From the NCBI RefSeq assembly GCF_012933445.1, contig NZ_JABBNC010000023.1, positions 1-64,000 of the forward strand: DNA of 64,000 bases. Reading direction: 5' to 3'. The notes beneath the pieces were generated by a model that saw nothing but the letters and a program-made list of their open reading frames with translations, was not told where the DNA came from and did not search any database. A program made the translations under genes and the position numbers. This document shows positions 7,683 through 16,231 of this stretch, one piece after another. Each line of letters begins with the position of its first letter. Within the stretch, counting starts at the first letter, position 1. This stretch comes from Actinoplanes sp. TBRC 11911. Lineage in GTDB: Bacteria; Actinomycetota; Actinomycetes; Mycobacteriales; Micromonosporaceae.

Positions 7683-8756
7683 TCAGGGCAGGGTCGCCCG
7701 CCAGAGACCGTCGGCGGTCACCATGAGGAGGACATTGCCGGTGCCCGCTACCGCTACCGGGGTCGCCGGAGTGGCTTGCCGCCGCCCGTCGATCCAGAGG
7801 CCGTTGCCGACGAGCACAAGGTGGCTGCCGACCGCGGCGAGCGAGCGGACGCCGCCGGGATCACCCTCGTCGTACGGGTCCTGCGCCGACCACGTTCCGG
7901 CGTGCCAGCGCCAGGTGGCGAAGCGGGTGCCGCGGATGCCGGCGGCGATGACGTCGTCGCCGTAGCGGACCGCGCGCTGCAGTTCGTTGTAGCCGGTCGA
8001 CGCCGGCGGGTCGGCCGCCCGCCAGATGACCGCGGGCAGGTCGGTCGGCGGCTGGACGGTGGCGATCCAGGCCGCCGGCTCCTGGTCGGCCGAGCCTCTG
8101 ATCGCCGATCCGCCGACCACCATCCATCGGCCGTCGGGGAGGGGGACGACGTCGCGCGCCACCGTGGTCGTATCCGATTTTTCGGTCAACATGAACGTTT
8201 TTCCGTCGGCGGAGAACCAGGCGGCGGCCCCGCTCGTGCGGTTGCCCGCGATCGCGAACCCGGCCCGCCCTGCCTCGACCCGGTTCACGTCCACGGCCTC
8301 GTCCCCGCCGTACGTCTCGAACGGCGCGGCGTTCTCCCGCATGACGTCGCCGTCGAGCCGCCACGTGCTCACCCGCGGGTTGCCGTGTGCCCCACCCGGT
8401 ACCGCGCCGAGCATGGCCACCCGCCCGGTCGCGCAGGCGACGCTGCCGATCTGCTGGAGCGGACCGTAGAAGCTGCCGGGCAGCGGCGTGAACGCGAGTT
8501 TCACCGCGCTCGCGCCGTTCGCTGCGGTCCCGGGTGGTGATGCGCCGGCCGACGGGCCGCGCCACGCCGCCGGGGCGCCGTCCTTGCCGCCCACCGCCAG
8601 CCATCGGCCGTCGCAGGCCGCCACGTCGCGCAACGTCGCCCCGGCGCTGTCCGGCAGCGGTATCCGGAGCCACATGTCGGACTTGGACGGCTTGTCGCAC
8701 GAGCCGGCCGCCGCGATCATCAACAGCAGAGTGGCGCAAGAAAGCAAGAGGTTCAT
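7683..8756 (-). CDS. Putative secreted lipoprotein with beta-propeller-like repeats
   Basis: About 357 residues. The N-terminus is a lipoprotein-type signal ending in AAAGSC (Cys near residue 21). The body repeats W-rich strands such as DGRWLAVGG, DGRWMVVGG and SHLVLVGNG, which suggests blades of a propeller-like fold. No catalytic motif is seen. The ATG at 8754-8756 places the signal directly at the N-terminus; an upstream in-frame TTG would add five residues. It is divergent from the GH87 gene across about 100 bp that should hold both promoters. The function is unknown. Confidence 0.72.
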   Translation of the reverse strand: MNLLLSCATLLLMIAAAGSCDKPSKSDMWLRIPLPDSAGATLRDVAACDGRWLAVGGKDGAPAAWRGPSAGASPPGTAANGASAVKLAFTPLPGSFYGPLQQIGSVACATGRVAMLGAVPGGAHGNPRVSTWRLDGDVMRENAAPFETYGGDEAVDVNRVEAGRAGFAIAGNRTSGAAAWFSADGKTFMLTEKSDTTTVARDVVPLPDGRWMVVGGSAIRGSADQEPAAWIATVQPPTDLPAVIWRAADPPASTGYNELQRAVRYGDDVIAAGIRGTRFATWRWHAGTWSAQDPYDEGDPGGVRSLAAVGSHLVLVGNGLWIDGRRQATPATPVAVAGTGNVLLMVTADGLWRATLP

Positions 8757-8862
8757 GCAATCACCGAGCAATCTGACGAAAATAGTCGACTGGACCTTGT
8801 GGACTACATCACAGCAACTCTATGGTCACCTCACCGTCACTCCCCTCTCCCGCTTACCAGAA

Positions 8863-10905
8863 ATGAGTCTGCTGATGTTCCTCGAACTGAGGCGGGCCGG
8901 CGTGCCACCGCGCTGGACCGCCCTGGCCGCCGCGTCGGCGGTCGGCCTGAGCATCGTGCTCAGCGCGGCCCACCCCGCACTCGCCGGCGCGGCCGGCGGC
9001 GCTCATGGTGCCGCCGGCCGTGTGACGGCCAAGCCGGCCGTGACTCGGGCCGCCATCGACCCCGCGCTGACCGCCGGCCGTGGCGCCACCGTCCCCTTTG
9101 CCGAGCAGGAAGCCGAGAAGGCGGCCACCAACGGCACCGTCATCGGCCCCGACCGCACCGCCTACACCCTGCCGTCCGAGGCCTCCGGCCGGTCCGCGGT
9201 CCGGCTCACCCCCGGCCAGTACGTCGAGTTCACCGTGCCCAAGGCCGCCAACGCGATCACCGTGCGGTACTCCATTCCGGACGCCCCGACCGGCGGCGGC
9301 ATCACCGCGCCGCTGACCGTCAAGGCCGGCTCGACCACCCGCACCATGCCGCTGACCTCGCAGTACGCCTGGCTCTACAACCAATATCCGTTCAGCAACG
9401 ACCCGAACGGCGACCTGCTGCACCCGGACTGGTGGATCACCGAGTGCGCCTGCGTGCCGGCCGCGACCACCCCGGCTCCGGTGATCACCAAGCCGTTCCG
9501 GCCCAGCCACTTCTACGACGAGCAGCGCCTGCTGCTGGGCAAGACCGTCAAGGCCGGCGAGAAGATCAGGCTGACCGCCTCGAAGGGCGCCGCCTGGACC
9601 GTGATCGACCTGCTCGACTCCGAAATGGTCGGTCTCCCGCATGTCGACCTCGTCGCGGCCAACGTGCTGCTGTTCGGCGCCGACCCGACCGGCAGGCGTG
9701 ATTCGGCGGACGCGTTCGACAGGGCCATCGCGTACGGGAAAAAGCATGGTTTGAAGGTCTATGTTCCGCCGGGCGTCTTCCAGGTGAACCGGCACATCAT
9801 GGTCGACAATGTGACGATCGAGGGCGCCGGCAGCTGGTACACGATCGTCAAGGGCCACGAGGTCGCGCTTTCGACGCCCGCCCCGGACGGCTCGGTGCAC
9901 ACCGGTGTGGGTTTCTACGGGGCGAACAGCCGCAACGTGCATCTCTCCGGCTTCGCGATCGAGGGTGACGTCCGCGAGCGGATCGACACCGACCAGGTCA
10001 ACGGCATCGGCGGCGCGATGAGCGACTCGACGATCGACGGCCTCTACATTCACCACACCAAGGTGGGCCTGTGGTTCGACGGCCCGATGTCGAACGTCAA
10101 GGTCACCAACAACGTGATCACCGACCAGATCGCCGACGGCCTGAACTTCCACATCGGGGTGACCGACTCGCTGGTGCGCAACAACTTCGTCCGGAACACC
10201 GGGGACGACGCCCTGGCCATGTGGGCGGAGAAGACGACCAACGCGCGGAACACGTTCGATCACAACACGGTCCAGACGCCGGTCCTGGCGAACGGCATCG
10301 CGATCTACGGTGGCACCGACAACACCGTCTCGAACAACCTGGTGGCCGACCCGATCCGGGAGGGCAGCGCGATCCACGCCGGTTCCCGGTTCGGAGCCGA
10401 GCCGTTCGCCGGGGTCCTGAAGATCACCGGGAACACCACGGTGCGCGCGGGGACGTACGAGCTGAACTGGAACATCGGTCTTGGCGCCATCTGGATCTAC
10501 GCGCTGGAGAAGAACATCGACGCCGACATCGAGGTGGTCGGCGACAACTTCCTCGACAACACGTACAACGCGATCATGATGGTCGCGGACTTCCCGGTGA
10601 AGGACCTGTACTCGATCACCAACGCCCATTTCAAAGACATCAAGATCGACGGCGCCGGTACGAGTGTGCTCAGCGCCCGGGTCGGCGGTGGTGCCACGTT
10701 CGAGAACGTGGACGCCCGCAACGTCGGCGCGGTCGGCGTGAACAACTGCGGCCGGTTCAACTTCCCGGCCACCGGCTCCGAGTTCAGCGTGACCGACCTG
10801 GGCGGCAACGACGGCGGCTGGCTGCAGCCGTGGATGCTGCCGAACACGATCACGTGCGATGACCGCCCGCCGGTGGTGGCGCCTCCGGCACCGTCGCCCT
10901 GGTGA
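8863..10905 (+). CDS. Secreted GH87-type alpha-1,3-glucanase (mutanase/mycodextranase)
   Basis: A 680-residue exported enzyme predicted to cut alpha-1,3-glucan, a fungal wall polymer. A signal peptide covers about residues 1-42 (ending HPALA). A beta-sandwich module follows (QYVEFTVPKAANAITVRYS) and then a right-handed beta-helix (FGADPTGRRDSADAFDRAI; NSRNVHLSGFAIEGDV). Three aspartates stand out: D in ADGLNFH, and the DD pair in TGDDALAMW exactly 23 and 24 residues later. This is the spacing I recall for the GH87 catalytic triad. ATG at 8863 or 8875 could start it; both keep the signal peptide. A terminator-like hairpin follows the stop. The family assignment is good; the exact linkage specificity is inferred. 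Confidence 0.85.
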   Translation: MSLLMFLELRRAGVPPRWTALAAASAVGLSIVLSAAHPALAGAAGGAHGAAGRVTAKPAVTRAAIDPALTAGRGATVPFAEQEAEKAATNGTVIGPDRTAYTLPSEASGRSAVRLTPGQYVEFTVPKAANAITVRYSIPDAPTGGGITAPLTVKAGSTTRTMPLTSQYAWLYNQYPFSNDPNGDLLHPDWWITECACVPAATTPAPVITKPFRPSHFYDEQRLLLGKTVKAGEKIRLTASKGAAWTVIDLLDSEMVGLPHVDLVAANVLLFGADPTGRRDSADAFDRAIAYGKKHGLKVYVPPGVFQVNRHIMVDNVTIEGAGSWYTIVKGHEVALSTPAPDGSVHTGVGFYGANSRNVHLSGFAIEGDVRERIDTDQVNGIGGAMSDSTIDGLYIHHTKVGLWFDGPMSNVKVTNNVITDQIADGLNFHIGVTDSLVRNNFVRNTGDDALAMWAEKTTNARNTFDHNTVQTPVLANGIAIYGGTDNTVSNNLVADPIREGSAIHAGSRFGAEPFAGVLKITGNTTVRAGTYELNWNIGLGAIWIYALEKNIDADIEVVGDNFLDNTYNAIMMVADFPVKDLYSITNAHFKDIKIDGAGTSVLSARVGGGATFENVDARNVGAVGVNNCGRFNFPATGSEFSVTDLGGNDGGWLQPWMLPNTITCDDRPPVVAPPAPSPW

Positions 10906-10914
10906 GCCGTGCGC

Positions 10915-10945
10915 TGGCCCCGTCCGGGTAATTCGGATGGGGCCA
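10915..10945 (+). terminator. Hairpin terminator after the GH87 gene
   Basis: TGGCCCCGTCCG (10915-10926) pairs with CGGATGGGGCCA (10934-10945) around a 7-base loop, with one G-U pair. It begins nine bases after the stop codon and precedes the epimerase promoter region. Confidence 0.75.
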
Positions 10946-10998
10946 TCGCCGTCTTGATAGCCTGGTCCGTCTCGTCATCGTCGTCGACGGAGGAAGTG

Positions 10999-11886
10999 TT
11001 GAGTCAAACTTTGCTGGTGACGGGTGGTGCCGGTTTTGTCGGTTCCGCTCTCATCAAGGCCTTGCTGACCGACTTCCCCGCGGCGGCGATCGTCTCGCTG
11101 GACAACTACTTCACCGGCACGCCGTCGAACCACGTCAACGACCCCCGGGTGACGTATATCGACGGTTCCACGGTCGACATCGCCAAGACCTGGGCGTCAC
11201 GCGGGTTGCCCAGCCCCGAGATCGTCTTCCACATGGGGGAGTATTCGCGGATCGTCACCTCGTTCGACGACCACGACCTGACCTGGGACTTCAACCTCCT
11301 CGGCACCAAAGAGGTGGTCAAGTTCGCGTCCGCGCGCGGCGCCAAACTGATCTACGCGGGCTCCAGCTCGAAGTTCGGCAACGACGGCCAGGACGAGAAC
11401 CTCAACCCGTACGCCTGGACCAAGGCGAAGAACATCGAGTACATCCGTAACTACGCGACGTGGTACGGGCTCGACTACGCCATCACGTACTTCTACAACG
11501 TGTACGGGCCGGGCCAGATCGTCAGCGGCAAGTACGCCACGGTCATCGGCATCTTCGAAGACAAATACCTGCACGGCGAGCCGCTTCCGGTGGTCTCGCC
11601 GGGCACCCAGACCCGCGATTTCACCCACATCGACGACATCGTCCGCGGAATCGTGCTGGTCGCGCAGAAGGGCAGCGGCGACGGTTACCTGCTCGGGGCC
11701 GGTCACGAGTGGCCGCTCCTCGAGGTCGCGAAGATGTTCGGGGTGGCGTACGAGATGATCCCGGCCCTGCCCGGCGAGCGGGAGCGCGGCCAGGCCGACA
11801 TCACCAAGGCGGCCGGCCTCGGCTGGCAGCCCGAGCACCGCCTGCCCGACTACATCGCGGCGTTCGTGGCGGCCCACCCGATGTAA
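10999..11886 (+). CDS. NAD-dependent epimerase/dehydratase (extended SDR)
   Basis: A 295-residue sugar-nucleotide modifying enzyme of the UDP-glucose 4-epimerase-like group. The Rossmann motif TGGAGFVG is near residue 8. The YxxxK catalytic pair lies in NPYAWTKAK, with the upstream serines in YAGSSSKFG. NVYGPGQ and TRDFTHIDDIVRGI are typical nucleotide-sugar-binding segments. A GGAGG Shine-Dalgarno at 10989-10993 favours TTG at 10999, five bases on, over the GTG at 10996. It stands alone between a glucanase and an MFS pump. The sugar is not identifiable from sequence. Confidence 0.88.
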   Translation: MSQTLLVTGGAGFVGSALIKALLTDFPAAAIVSLDNYFTGTPSNHVNDPRVTYIDGSTVDIAKTWASRGLPSPEIVFHMGEYSRIVTSFDDHDLTWDFNLLGTKEVVKFASARGAKLIYAGSSSKFGNDGQDENLNPYAWTKAKNIEYIRNYATWYGLDYAITYFYNVYGPGQIVSGKYATVIGIFEDKYLHGEPLPVVSPGTQTRDFTHIDDIVRGIVLVAQKGSGDGYLLGAGHEWPLLEVAKMFGVAYEMIPALPGERERGQADITKAAGLGWQPEHRLPDYIAAFVAAHPM

Positions 11887-11947
11887 GGACTGAGTTATCA
11901 GTCACTCCTGTCGCCGCTGGGCACGTGCGCACGGTTGACTAGGGCAA

Positions 11948-13150
11948 GTGCGTCGTGGCTTGACTTTCATCCTGGCAGTCGCCTGCGGTCTGACCGTAGC
12001 GAATCTCTACTACTCGCAGCCCCTGCTCGACCTGGTGTCGCACGACTTCGGCGTCAGCCAAGGCGCGGCCACCGTCGTGGTCACGCTGACCCAGATCGGG
12101 TACGCGCTGGGCCTGCTCTTCCTGGTCCCGCTGGGTGACCTTCTGGAGAACCGCAAACTCGCCGTCCGCCTGCTGTTCGGCACGGCCGCGGCGGTGCTGC
12201 TGGCCGGGCTCGCACCGGCGTACTCCGTCTTCCTGATCGTCGCCGTCCTGGTCGGCACCACATCGGTGGTGGCGCAGGTGCTGATGCCGCTGGCCGCCCA
12301 CCTGGCGCCGCCGGAACAACGCGGCGCGCTGGTCGGCAAGGTGATGAGCGGCCTGCTCACCGGCATCCTGCTGGCCCGCACGGTGTCCAGCTTCGTGGCC
12401 GACCTGTGGGGCTGGCGCACGATCTACTTCATCTCGGCCGGGCTCATGATCGTGCTGGCCCTGGTGCTGCGCCGGATGCTCCCGGAGCGCAAGCCCGAGC
12501 ACACCGCCGGTTACGTGTCGCTGCTGCGCACGGTCGGCACGCTGGCCCGGACGGAGCCCGCCCTGCGCCGCCGGGCCTTCTGCCAGGCGATGATGTTCGG
12601 CGCGTTCACCGCGTACTGGACCGCCATCGCCTACGAGCTGATCAGCGAGCACGCCTTCAGCCAGGGCGAGATCGCCATCTTCGCGCTGGTGGGGGCCGGT
12701 GGCGCGGCTGCCGCCCCGCTGGGCGGCCGGTTGGCGGACCGCGGCTGGGGCCAGAAGGCCAGCGGCGCCGCCCTGGCGCTGGCGTCGCTCATGCTGATCC
12801 TCGCGGCCGTGGGTCACCGCAGCGTCATCATCCTGGCGGTGGCCGGCGTCCTGCTGGACTTCGCGGTGAACTCGCACCAGGTGATGAGCCAGCACGAGAT
12901 ATACGCCCTGCGCGGGGATGCCCGGGCCCGCATCAACACGGTGTTCATGACCTCGGTCTTCACGGGCGGCGCGATCTCGTCGGCCCTGACCGGCGTCCTG
13001 CACGCGCGGTATGGGTGGACGGGGGCGTGCCTGCTGGGCGCGGCTCTGCCCTTGATCGGGCTGGCGGTCTGGGCGCGCGGGCGGTGGACGGCCCGCGTCA
13101 CCGAGACCCGCAACGCCGAGGCGGCGGCCGAGCTGGCCCCGTCCGTCTGA
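11948..13150 (+). CDS. MFS transporter
   Basis: A 400-residue membrane transporter with about 12 hydrophobic segments. The first (LTFILAVACGLTVANLYYSQPLL) carries the NLYYSQPLL pattern common in YnfM/CynX-like drug or metabolite pumps. The loop 2-3 motif is GDLLENRK and the equivalent loop in the second half is GGRLADRG. The GTG at 11948 follows an AGGGCA element. A GC-rich hairpin terminator follows at 13163-13188. The substrate is unknown. Unlike the usual distribution of charges, a long cytoplasmic loop lies mid-protein (LPERKPEHTAGYVSLLR), as in most MFS proteins. Confidence 0.88.
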   Translation: MRRGLTFILAVACGLTVANLYYSQPLLDLVSHDFGVSQGAATVVVTLTQIGYALGLLFLVPLGDLLENRKLAVRLLFGTAAAVLLAGLAPAYSVFLIVAVLVGTTSVVAQVLMPLAAHLAPPEQRGALVGKVMSGLLTGILLARTVSSFVADLWGWRTIYFISAGLMIVLALVLRRMLPERKPEHTAGYVSLLRTVGTLARTEPALRRRAFCQAMMFGAFTAYWTAIAYELISEHAFSQGEIAIFALVGAGGAAAAPLGGRLADRGWGQKASGAALALASLMLILAAVGHRSVIILAVAGVLLDFAVNSHQVMSQHEIYALRGDARARINTVFMTSVFTGGAISSALTGVLHARYGWTGACLLGAALPLIGLAVWARGRWTARVTETRNAEAAAELAPSV

Positions 13151-13162
13151 CGGCTGCTCACC

Positions 13163-13188
13163 GGGCCGGGGCCGCATGGTCCCGGCCC
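13163..13188 (+). terminator. Hairpin terminator after the MFS gene
   Basis: GGGCCGGGGCC (13163-13173) pairs with GGTCCCGGCCC (13178-13188) around GCAT, with one G-U pair. It starts 12 bases after the stop codon. Confidence 0.75.
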
Positions 13189-13293
13189 GACGAAACGGGG
13201 CTTCTTGCCCCGCTGCGCCGCCGTTCGTGGCCGCGGCGTGCATGCACGCCTCGTCGGCCGGCTCACGATGTGGGAGCTGTGTCCGTTGTGCGG

Positions 13294-13879
13294 AACTGTT
13301 CAGCTGGTTCTCGCGACGCTCACCCTCCGATGCGTTGGCCTTGCGTGGCTGACCTGAGGGCCGTCGCTGTGGGGAGCTGGGACGTTCCGGCCGTGGCGGG
13401 TGCCCACACCTGCTGTGGGTCGCCGCGGTGTGGGGAACCGCAGCCTCCCCGGCGTTGCGATTCCCCACACGTGGGTGGGGGTGGCCGTGGTGTGGGGAGC
13501 CAGGGCCTTCCCGGCGTTGCGATTCCCCACGCGTGGGTGGGGGTGGCCGTGGTGTGGGGAGCCAGGGCCTTCCCGGCGTTGCGATTCCCCACGCGTGGGT
13601 GGGGGTGGCCGTGGTGTGGGGAGCCAGGGCCTTCCCGGCGTTGCGATTCCCCGCACGTGGGTGGGGGTGGCCGTGGTGTGGGGAGCCAGGGCCTTCCCGG
13701 CGTTGCGATTCCCCGCACGTGGGTGGGGGTGGCCGTGGTGTGGGGAGCCACGGCCTTCCCGGCGTTGCGACTGCCCACACCCGGGTGGGGGGCGCCCATT
13801 GGGGGGAGCTGGGACCTGCCCGGGCCTGGCGGCGTCGCCTCGCACGGGACTCCCGGCCGACGGAACCAGCTGAACAGTT
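13294..13879 (+). mobile_element. MITE-like non-autonomous element, copy 1 (586 bp)
   Basis: The ends are perfect 17-bp inverted repeats: AACTGTTCAGCTGGTTC at 13294-13310 and its reverse complement at 13863-13879. The element is flanked by an exact 11-bp direct repeat CCGTTGTGCGG (13283-13293 and 13880-13890). It has no transposase or credible gene. The interior is a 62-bp tandem array. The related repeat copy at 58.5-59.1 kb has no insertion at this site, showing an empty version. An 11-bp target duplication is within the range known for IS4-family elements, so an IS4-type transposase elsewhere could mobilise it; this is inference. Confidence 0.88.
13440..13800 (+). repeat. 62-bp tandem array inside MITE copy 1
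   Basis: The anchor TTCCCC recurs at 13461, 13523, 13585, 13647 and 13709, with CTGCCC at 13771; each step is 62 bp. Each unit contains the dyad CCCCACGCGTGGGTGGGG or the variant with GCACGTGG, and GTGGGGAGCCAGGGCCTTCC. All three frames are open on both strands by composition, so the long overlapping ORFs here are not evidence of coding. Confidence 0.92.
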
Positions 13880-14003
13880 CCGTTGTGCGGGACTGGCGTC
13901 CACATTGTGGCTGCGGGTCCGCGATGTGGGATTCGCGTCCACAGTAGATATTCTTTCCTCCCCTTTGGCGGCTTTTGTTCGCTCGGTTTTCGCGCTGTTT
14001 CGT

Positions 14004-14052
14004 GGACCTTGGATACTTATGGCTGGCATATGGGCGCAACTCTCCAAGGTCG
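14004..14052. repeat. 51-bp palindromic dispersed repeat, copy C
   Basis: ACCTTGGATACTTAT on the left and CAACTCTCCAAGGT on the right form diverged arms around the conserved GGCTGGCATATGGGCG spacer. It is in the same orientation as copy A at 4681-4731. It marks one end of the larger repeat that holds the MITE. Confidence 0.8.
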
Positions 14053-14260
14053 CGGGAAAGTCCAGAACGTGGTGGCTGTCGCCCACATAGTGGGACCGAG
14101 TGACGCCCGATCACGTCATCGTGCAGGGGCGCGCGTCCGGCGGCTAGGGCCAGGCCACTTCTACATGTGCGGCATGATCCCCAACGCCGAGGCGGGATAC
14201 CCGGCGATGCGGCCGCGGCCCCGCAGCCAAAGGCTTGCGGCCACAGTTGCGTGGCACCTC

Positions 14261-15382
14261 TTATAGCTTGACCCAGGAACCTGTCTTGACCGAGCGGGTC
14301 ATCGCGTCCAGCGCCTCGGCGCTGCGGATCGCGTCGGTCAGGGTCGCGCCGTGTGGCTTGTTGTCGGCAATGGAGAGCAGGAAGCGGTGCGCCTCGATCA
14401 CCTTGAGGTCGTCGAAGCTCATCGGGATTCCGGCGCCGGGCTGGAACGAGCCGAACTCGCCGTCGTGCGGGCCGACGTGGATGGTGCGGTTGGGTTCGTC
14501 CTGGTAGGACGTTCCGGTGCTGAGGACCAATTCGCCCATGCGGCGGAAGTCCCAGTACAGGGCGCCGTGGGTGCCGTGGATCTCGAAGCCGTAGCTGTTC
14601 TGCTCGCCCACGGCCACCCGGCTGCAGTCGAGGGTGACGCGGGCGCCGCTGGTCAGGCGCATCAGGCAGCCGAGGTAGTCGTCGTTCTCGACCAGGCCGA
14701 CCGCGCCGCCGCCGCGCTGGTGGCCCTCGGTCGCGGCCAGCGGGCGGGGGCGTTCCGGGATGAAGATCGCCGTGTCCGCGATGAGCTCGTCGATCTCGCC
14801 TAACAGGTATCGGACGAGGTCCACGCCGTGCGAGCCCAGGTCGCCAAGGACGCCGTTGCCGCCGCGGTCGCGTTCGAAACGCCAGCTCAGCGCGCCTTCC
14901 GGGTGGGCCGCGTAGTCGCTGAGCAGCCGGAAGCGAGCATGCGTCGGCACCCCGATTTCCCCATTTTTCACGATGTCTCGGGCTTTTTCGACGGCGGGTG
15001 CGTTGCGATAGTTGAAGCCGACCGTGACCTGAACGTCGCCGACGATCGCGCGGGCGTCGTCCGCTGTCAAACCCACCGGCTTCTCGATCCAGATGTGCTT
15101 GCCCGCGCTCGCGAACGCCGCACCCATCTCGCGATGCAGGAAGTTCGGCGCCGTGATGCTGACCGCCTGGATCCGCGGGTCGTCGACGAGTTGCCGCCAG
15201 TCGTCGGTGGCGGTGCTGAACCCGAACAGCTCGGCGGCCGCCTCCGCCCGGCCCGGCACGTCGTCGGCCACCGCGATGAACTCCGGCCGTAGGGCGTCCG
15301 GATAGTGGTGCCGCACCCGTGCGTACGCCTGCGCGTGCACCCGTCCCATCCAGCCGAAGCCCACGACCCCGATCCCGATCAT
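14261..15382 (-). CDS. Gfo/Idh/MocA-family oxidoreductase
   Basis: A 373-residue NAD(P)-dependent dehydrogenase of sugar or inositol type substrates. The nucleotide-binding motif GVVGFGWMGRVHA is at residues 5-17. The family motif EKPVG is near residue 100 and the catalytic-region block GVLGDLGSHGVDLVRYLLG near 200. The C-terminal half is the usual open beta-sheet dimer domain. Length and motif order match the family. It is divergent from an alpha/beta hydrolase across 66 bp. No sugar-uptake genes adjoin it, so the substrate is not predicted. Confidence 0.9.
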   Translation of the reverse strand: MIGIGVVGFGWMGRVHAQAYARVRHHYPDALRPEFIAVADDVPGRAEAAAELFGFSTATDDWRQLVDDPRIQAVSITAPNFLHREMGAAFASAGKHIWIEKPVGLTADDARAIVGDVQVTVGFNYRNAPAVEKARDIVKNGEIGVPTHARFRLLSDYAAHPEGALSWRFERDRGGNGVLGDLGSHGVDLVRYLLGEIDELIADTAIFIPERPRPLAATEGHQRGGGAVGLVENDDYLGCLMRLTSGARVTLDCSRVAVGEQNSYGFEIHGTHGALYWDFRRMGELVLSTGTSYQDEPNRTIHVGPHDGEFGSFQPGAGIPMSFDDLKVIEAHRFLLSIADNKPHGATLTDAIRSAEALDAMTRSVKTGSWVKL

Positions 15383-15448
15383 TCCCCGATCGTACGGGCG
15401 ACGCCCGGTGAGCCAATAGCAACGGTACGTGTTCTAGGCTTCTCATTC

Positions 15449-16213
15449 ATGGCCCGCGTGACATCGACGGACGGAACTTCGCTGTGGTACGCCACGGCCG
15501 GTACCGGGCCGCCGCTGATCCTGGTCGGCGGCGGGCTTGACGACGGTGCCGAGAACGCGCCGTTGATGCCCCTGCTCGCGGACAGGTCCACGGTCTACAA
15601 CTACGCCCGCCGGGGCCGGGGCCGGAGCGAAGACACCCTCCCGTACGCCGTCGCGCGCGAGATCGAAGACCTGGGCGCCCTGATCTCGGTGGCCGGCCGG
15701 GCGGTGCACCTGTTCGGGGCTTCGTCGGGTGGGGCGCTGGCGTTGCACGCGGCCGCGGCCGGGCTGCCGGTCGAGCGGGTCGCCGTCTATGAAGTCCCGT
15801 ATATGACGAGCTCTTCGATGGTGACGGCGTTCCAGGCGTACGGGAGGGAACTTGCGGTCTTGCTGAAATCGGGACAGCACGGCGCGGCAGTCGAGCTGTT
15901 CATGCGGCTGGCCGGCGCCCCGGACGCGGACATCGCGGCGGCCCGGCAGGCGCCCGTGTGGCCGGGGCTGGAACGGCTGGCGCCGACGCTGGCCTACGAC
16001 GCGGCCTGCCTCGGCGACGGGGGTGTGCCGGTGCGCATGCTGGCGCGGGTCAAGGCGCCGGTGCTGGTGGCGACCGGCGCCCTTTTCGAGGAGGCCGCGG
16101 ATATGGCGGTCGACGCGTTGCCGGACGCCACGCGGCTGGTGATCACCGGGCAGGGGCACGTCGCCGATCCGGCTTTCCTGGCGCCGCTGCTGGCCGACTT
16201 CTTCCTGCGCTAG
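15449..16213 (+). CDS. Alpha/beta-fold hydrolase
   Basis: A 254-residue cytoplasmic hydrolase. The oxyanion region is LILVGGGLDDG, the nucleophile elbow is FGASSGGALALHAA (Ser within G-A-S-S-G), and the acid and histidine are in VLVATGALFEE and GQGHVADPAF. The start ATG at 15449 has no clear ribosome site and lies close to a TAGGCT -10-like element, so the message may be nearly leaderless. It converges on the aldolase gene with 18 bp between stops. The substrate is unknown. Confidence 0.85.
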   Translation: MARVTSTDGTSLWYATAGTGPPLILVGGGLDDGAENAPLMPLLADRSTVYNYARRGRGRSEDTLPYAVAREIEDLGALISVAGRAVHLFGASSGGALALHAAAAGLPVERVAVYEVPYMTSSSMVTAFQAYGRELAVLLKSGQHGAAVELFMRLAGAPDADIAAARQAPVWPGLERLAPTLAYDAACLGDGGVPVRMLARVKAPVLVATGALFEEAADMAVDALPDATRLVITGQGHVADPAFLAPLLADFFLR

Positions 16214-16231
16214 CTCTTTCTTCTTGCCGCG

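Larger units (their letters stand above)
13262..14098 (-). repeat. Dispersed repeat of about 240 bp, copy C, split by a MITE-like element
   Basis: Without the inserted element (13294-13879) and one 11-bp duplication, the reverse complement of this stretch aligns along its whole length with 58445-59090. Shared blocks include GAGGAAA...CTACTxTGGACG, GCGGACCCGC, ATGTGG...CGCCAGTCCC, AACGGACACAG and the 51-bp palindrome at one end (14004-14052). Several CCACATTGTGG-like palindromes lie inside. No reading frame is conserved between the copies. Nothing else was found in the 13151-14260 gap. Confidence 0.85.

Noticed and set aside
13440..13800. Possible CRISPR array
   Set aside because: Units are contiguous with no unique spacers and the period is constant at 62 bp; no cas genes occur.
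13320..13950. Long overlapping ORFs on both strands with Gly/Trp- or Pro/Arg-rich periodic translations
   Set aside because: They come from the 62-bp tandem array of the MITE; periodicity, both-strand openness and lack of ribosome sites argue against coding.
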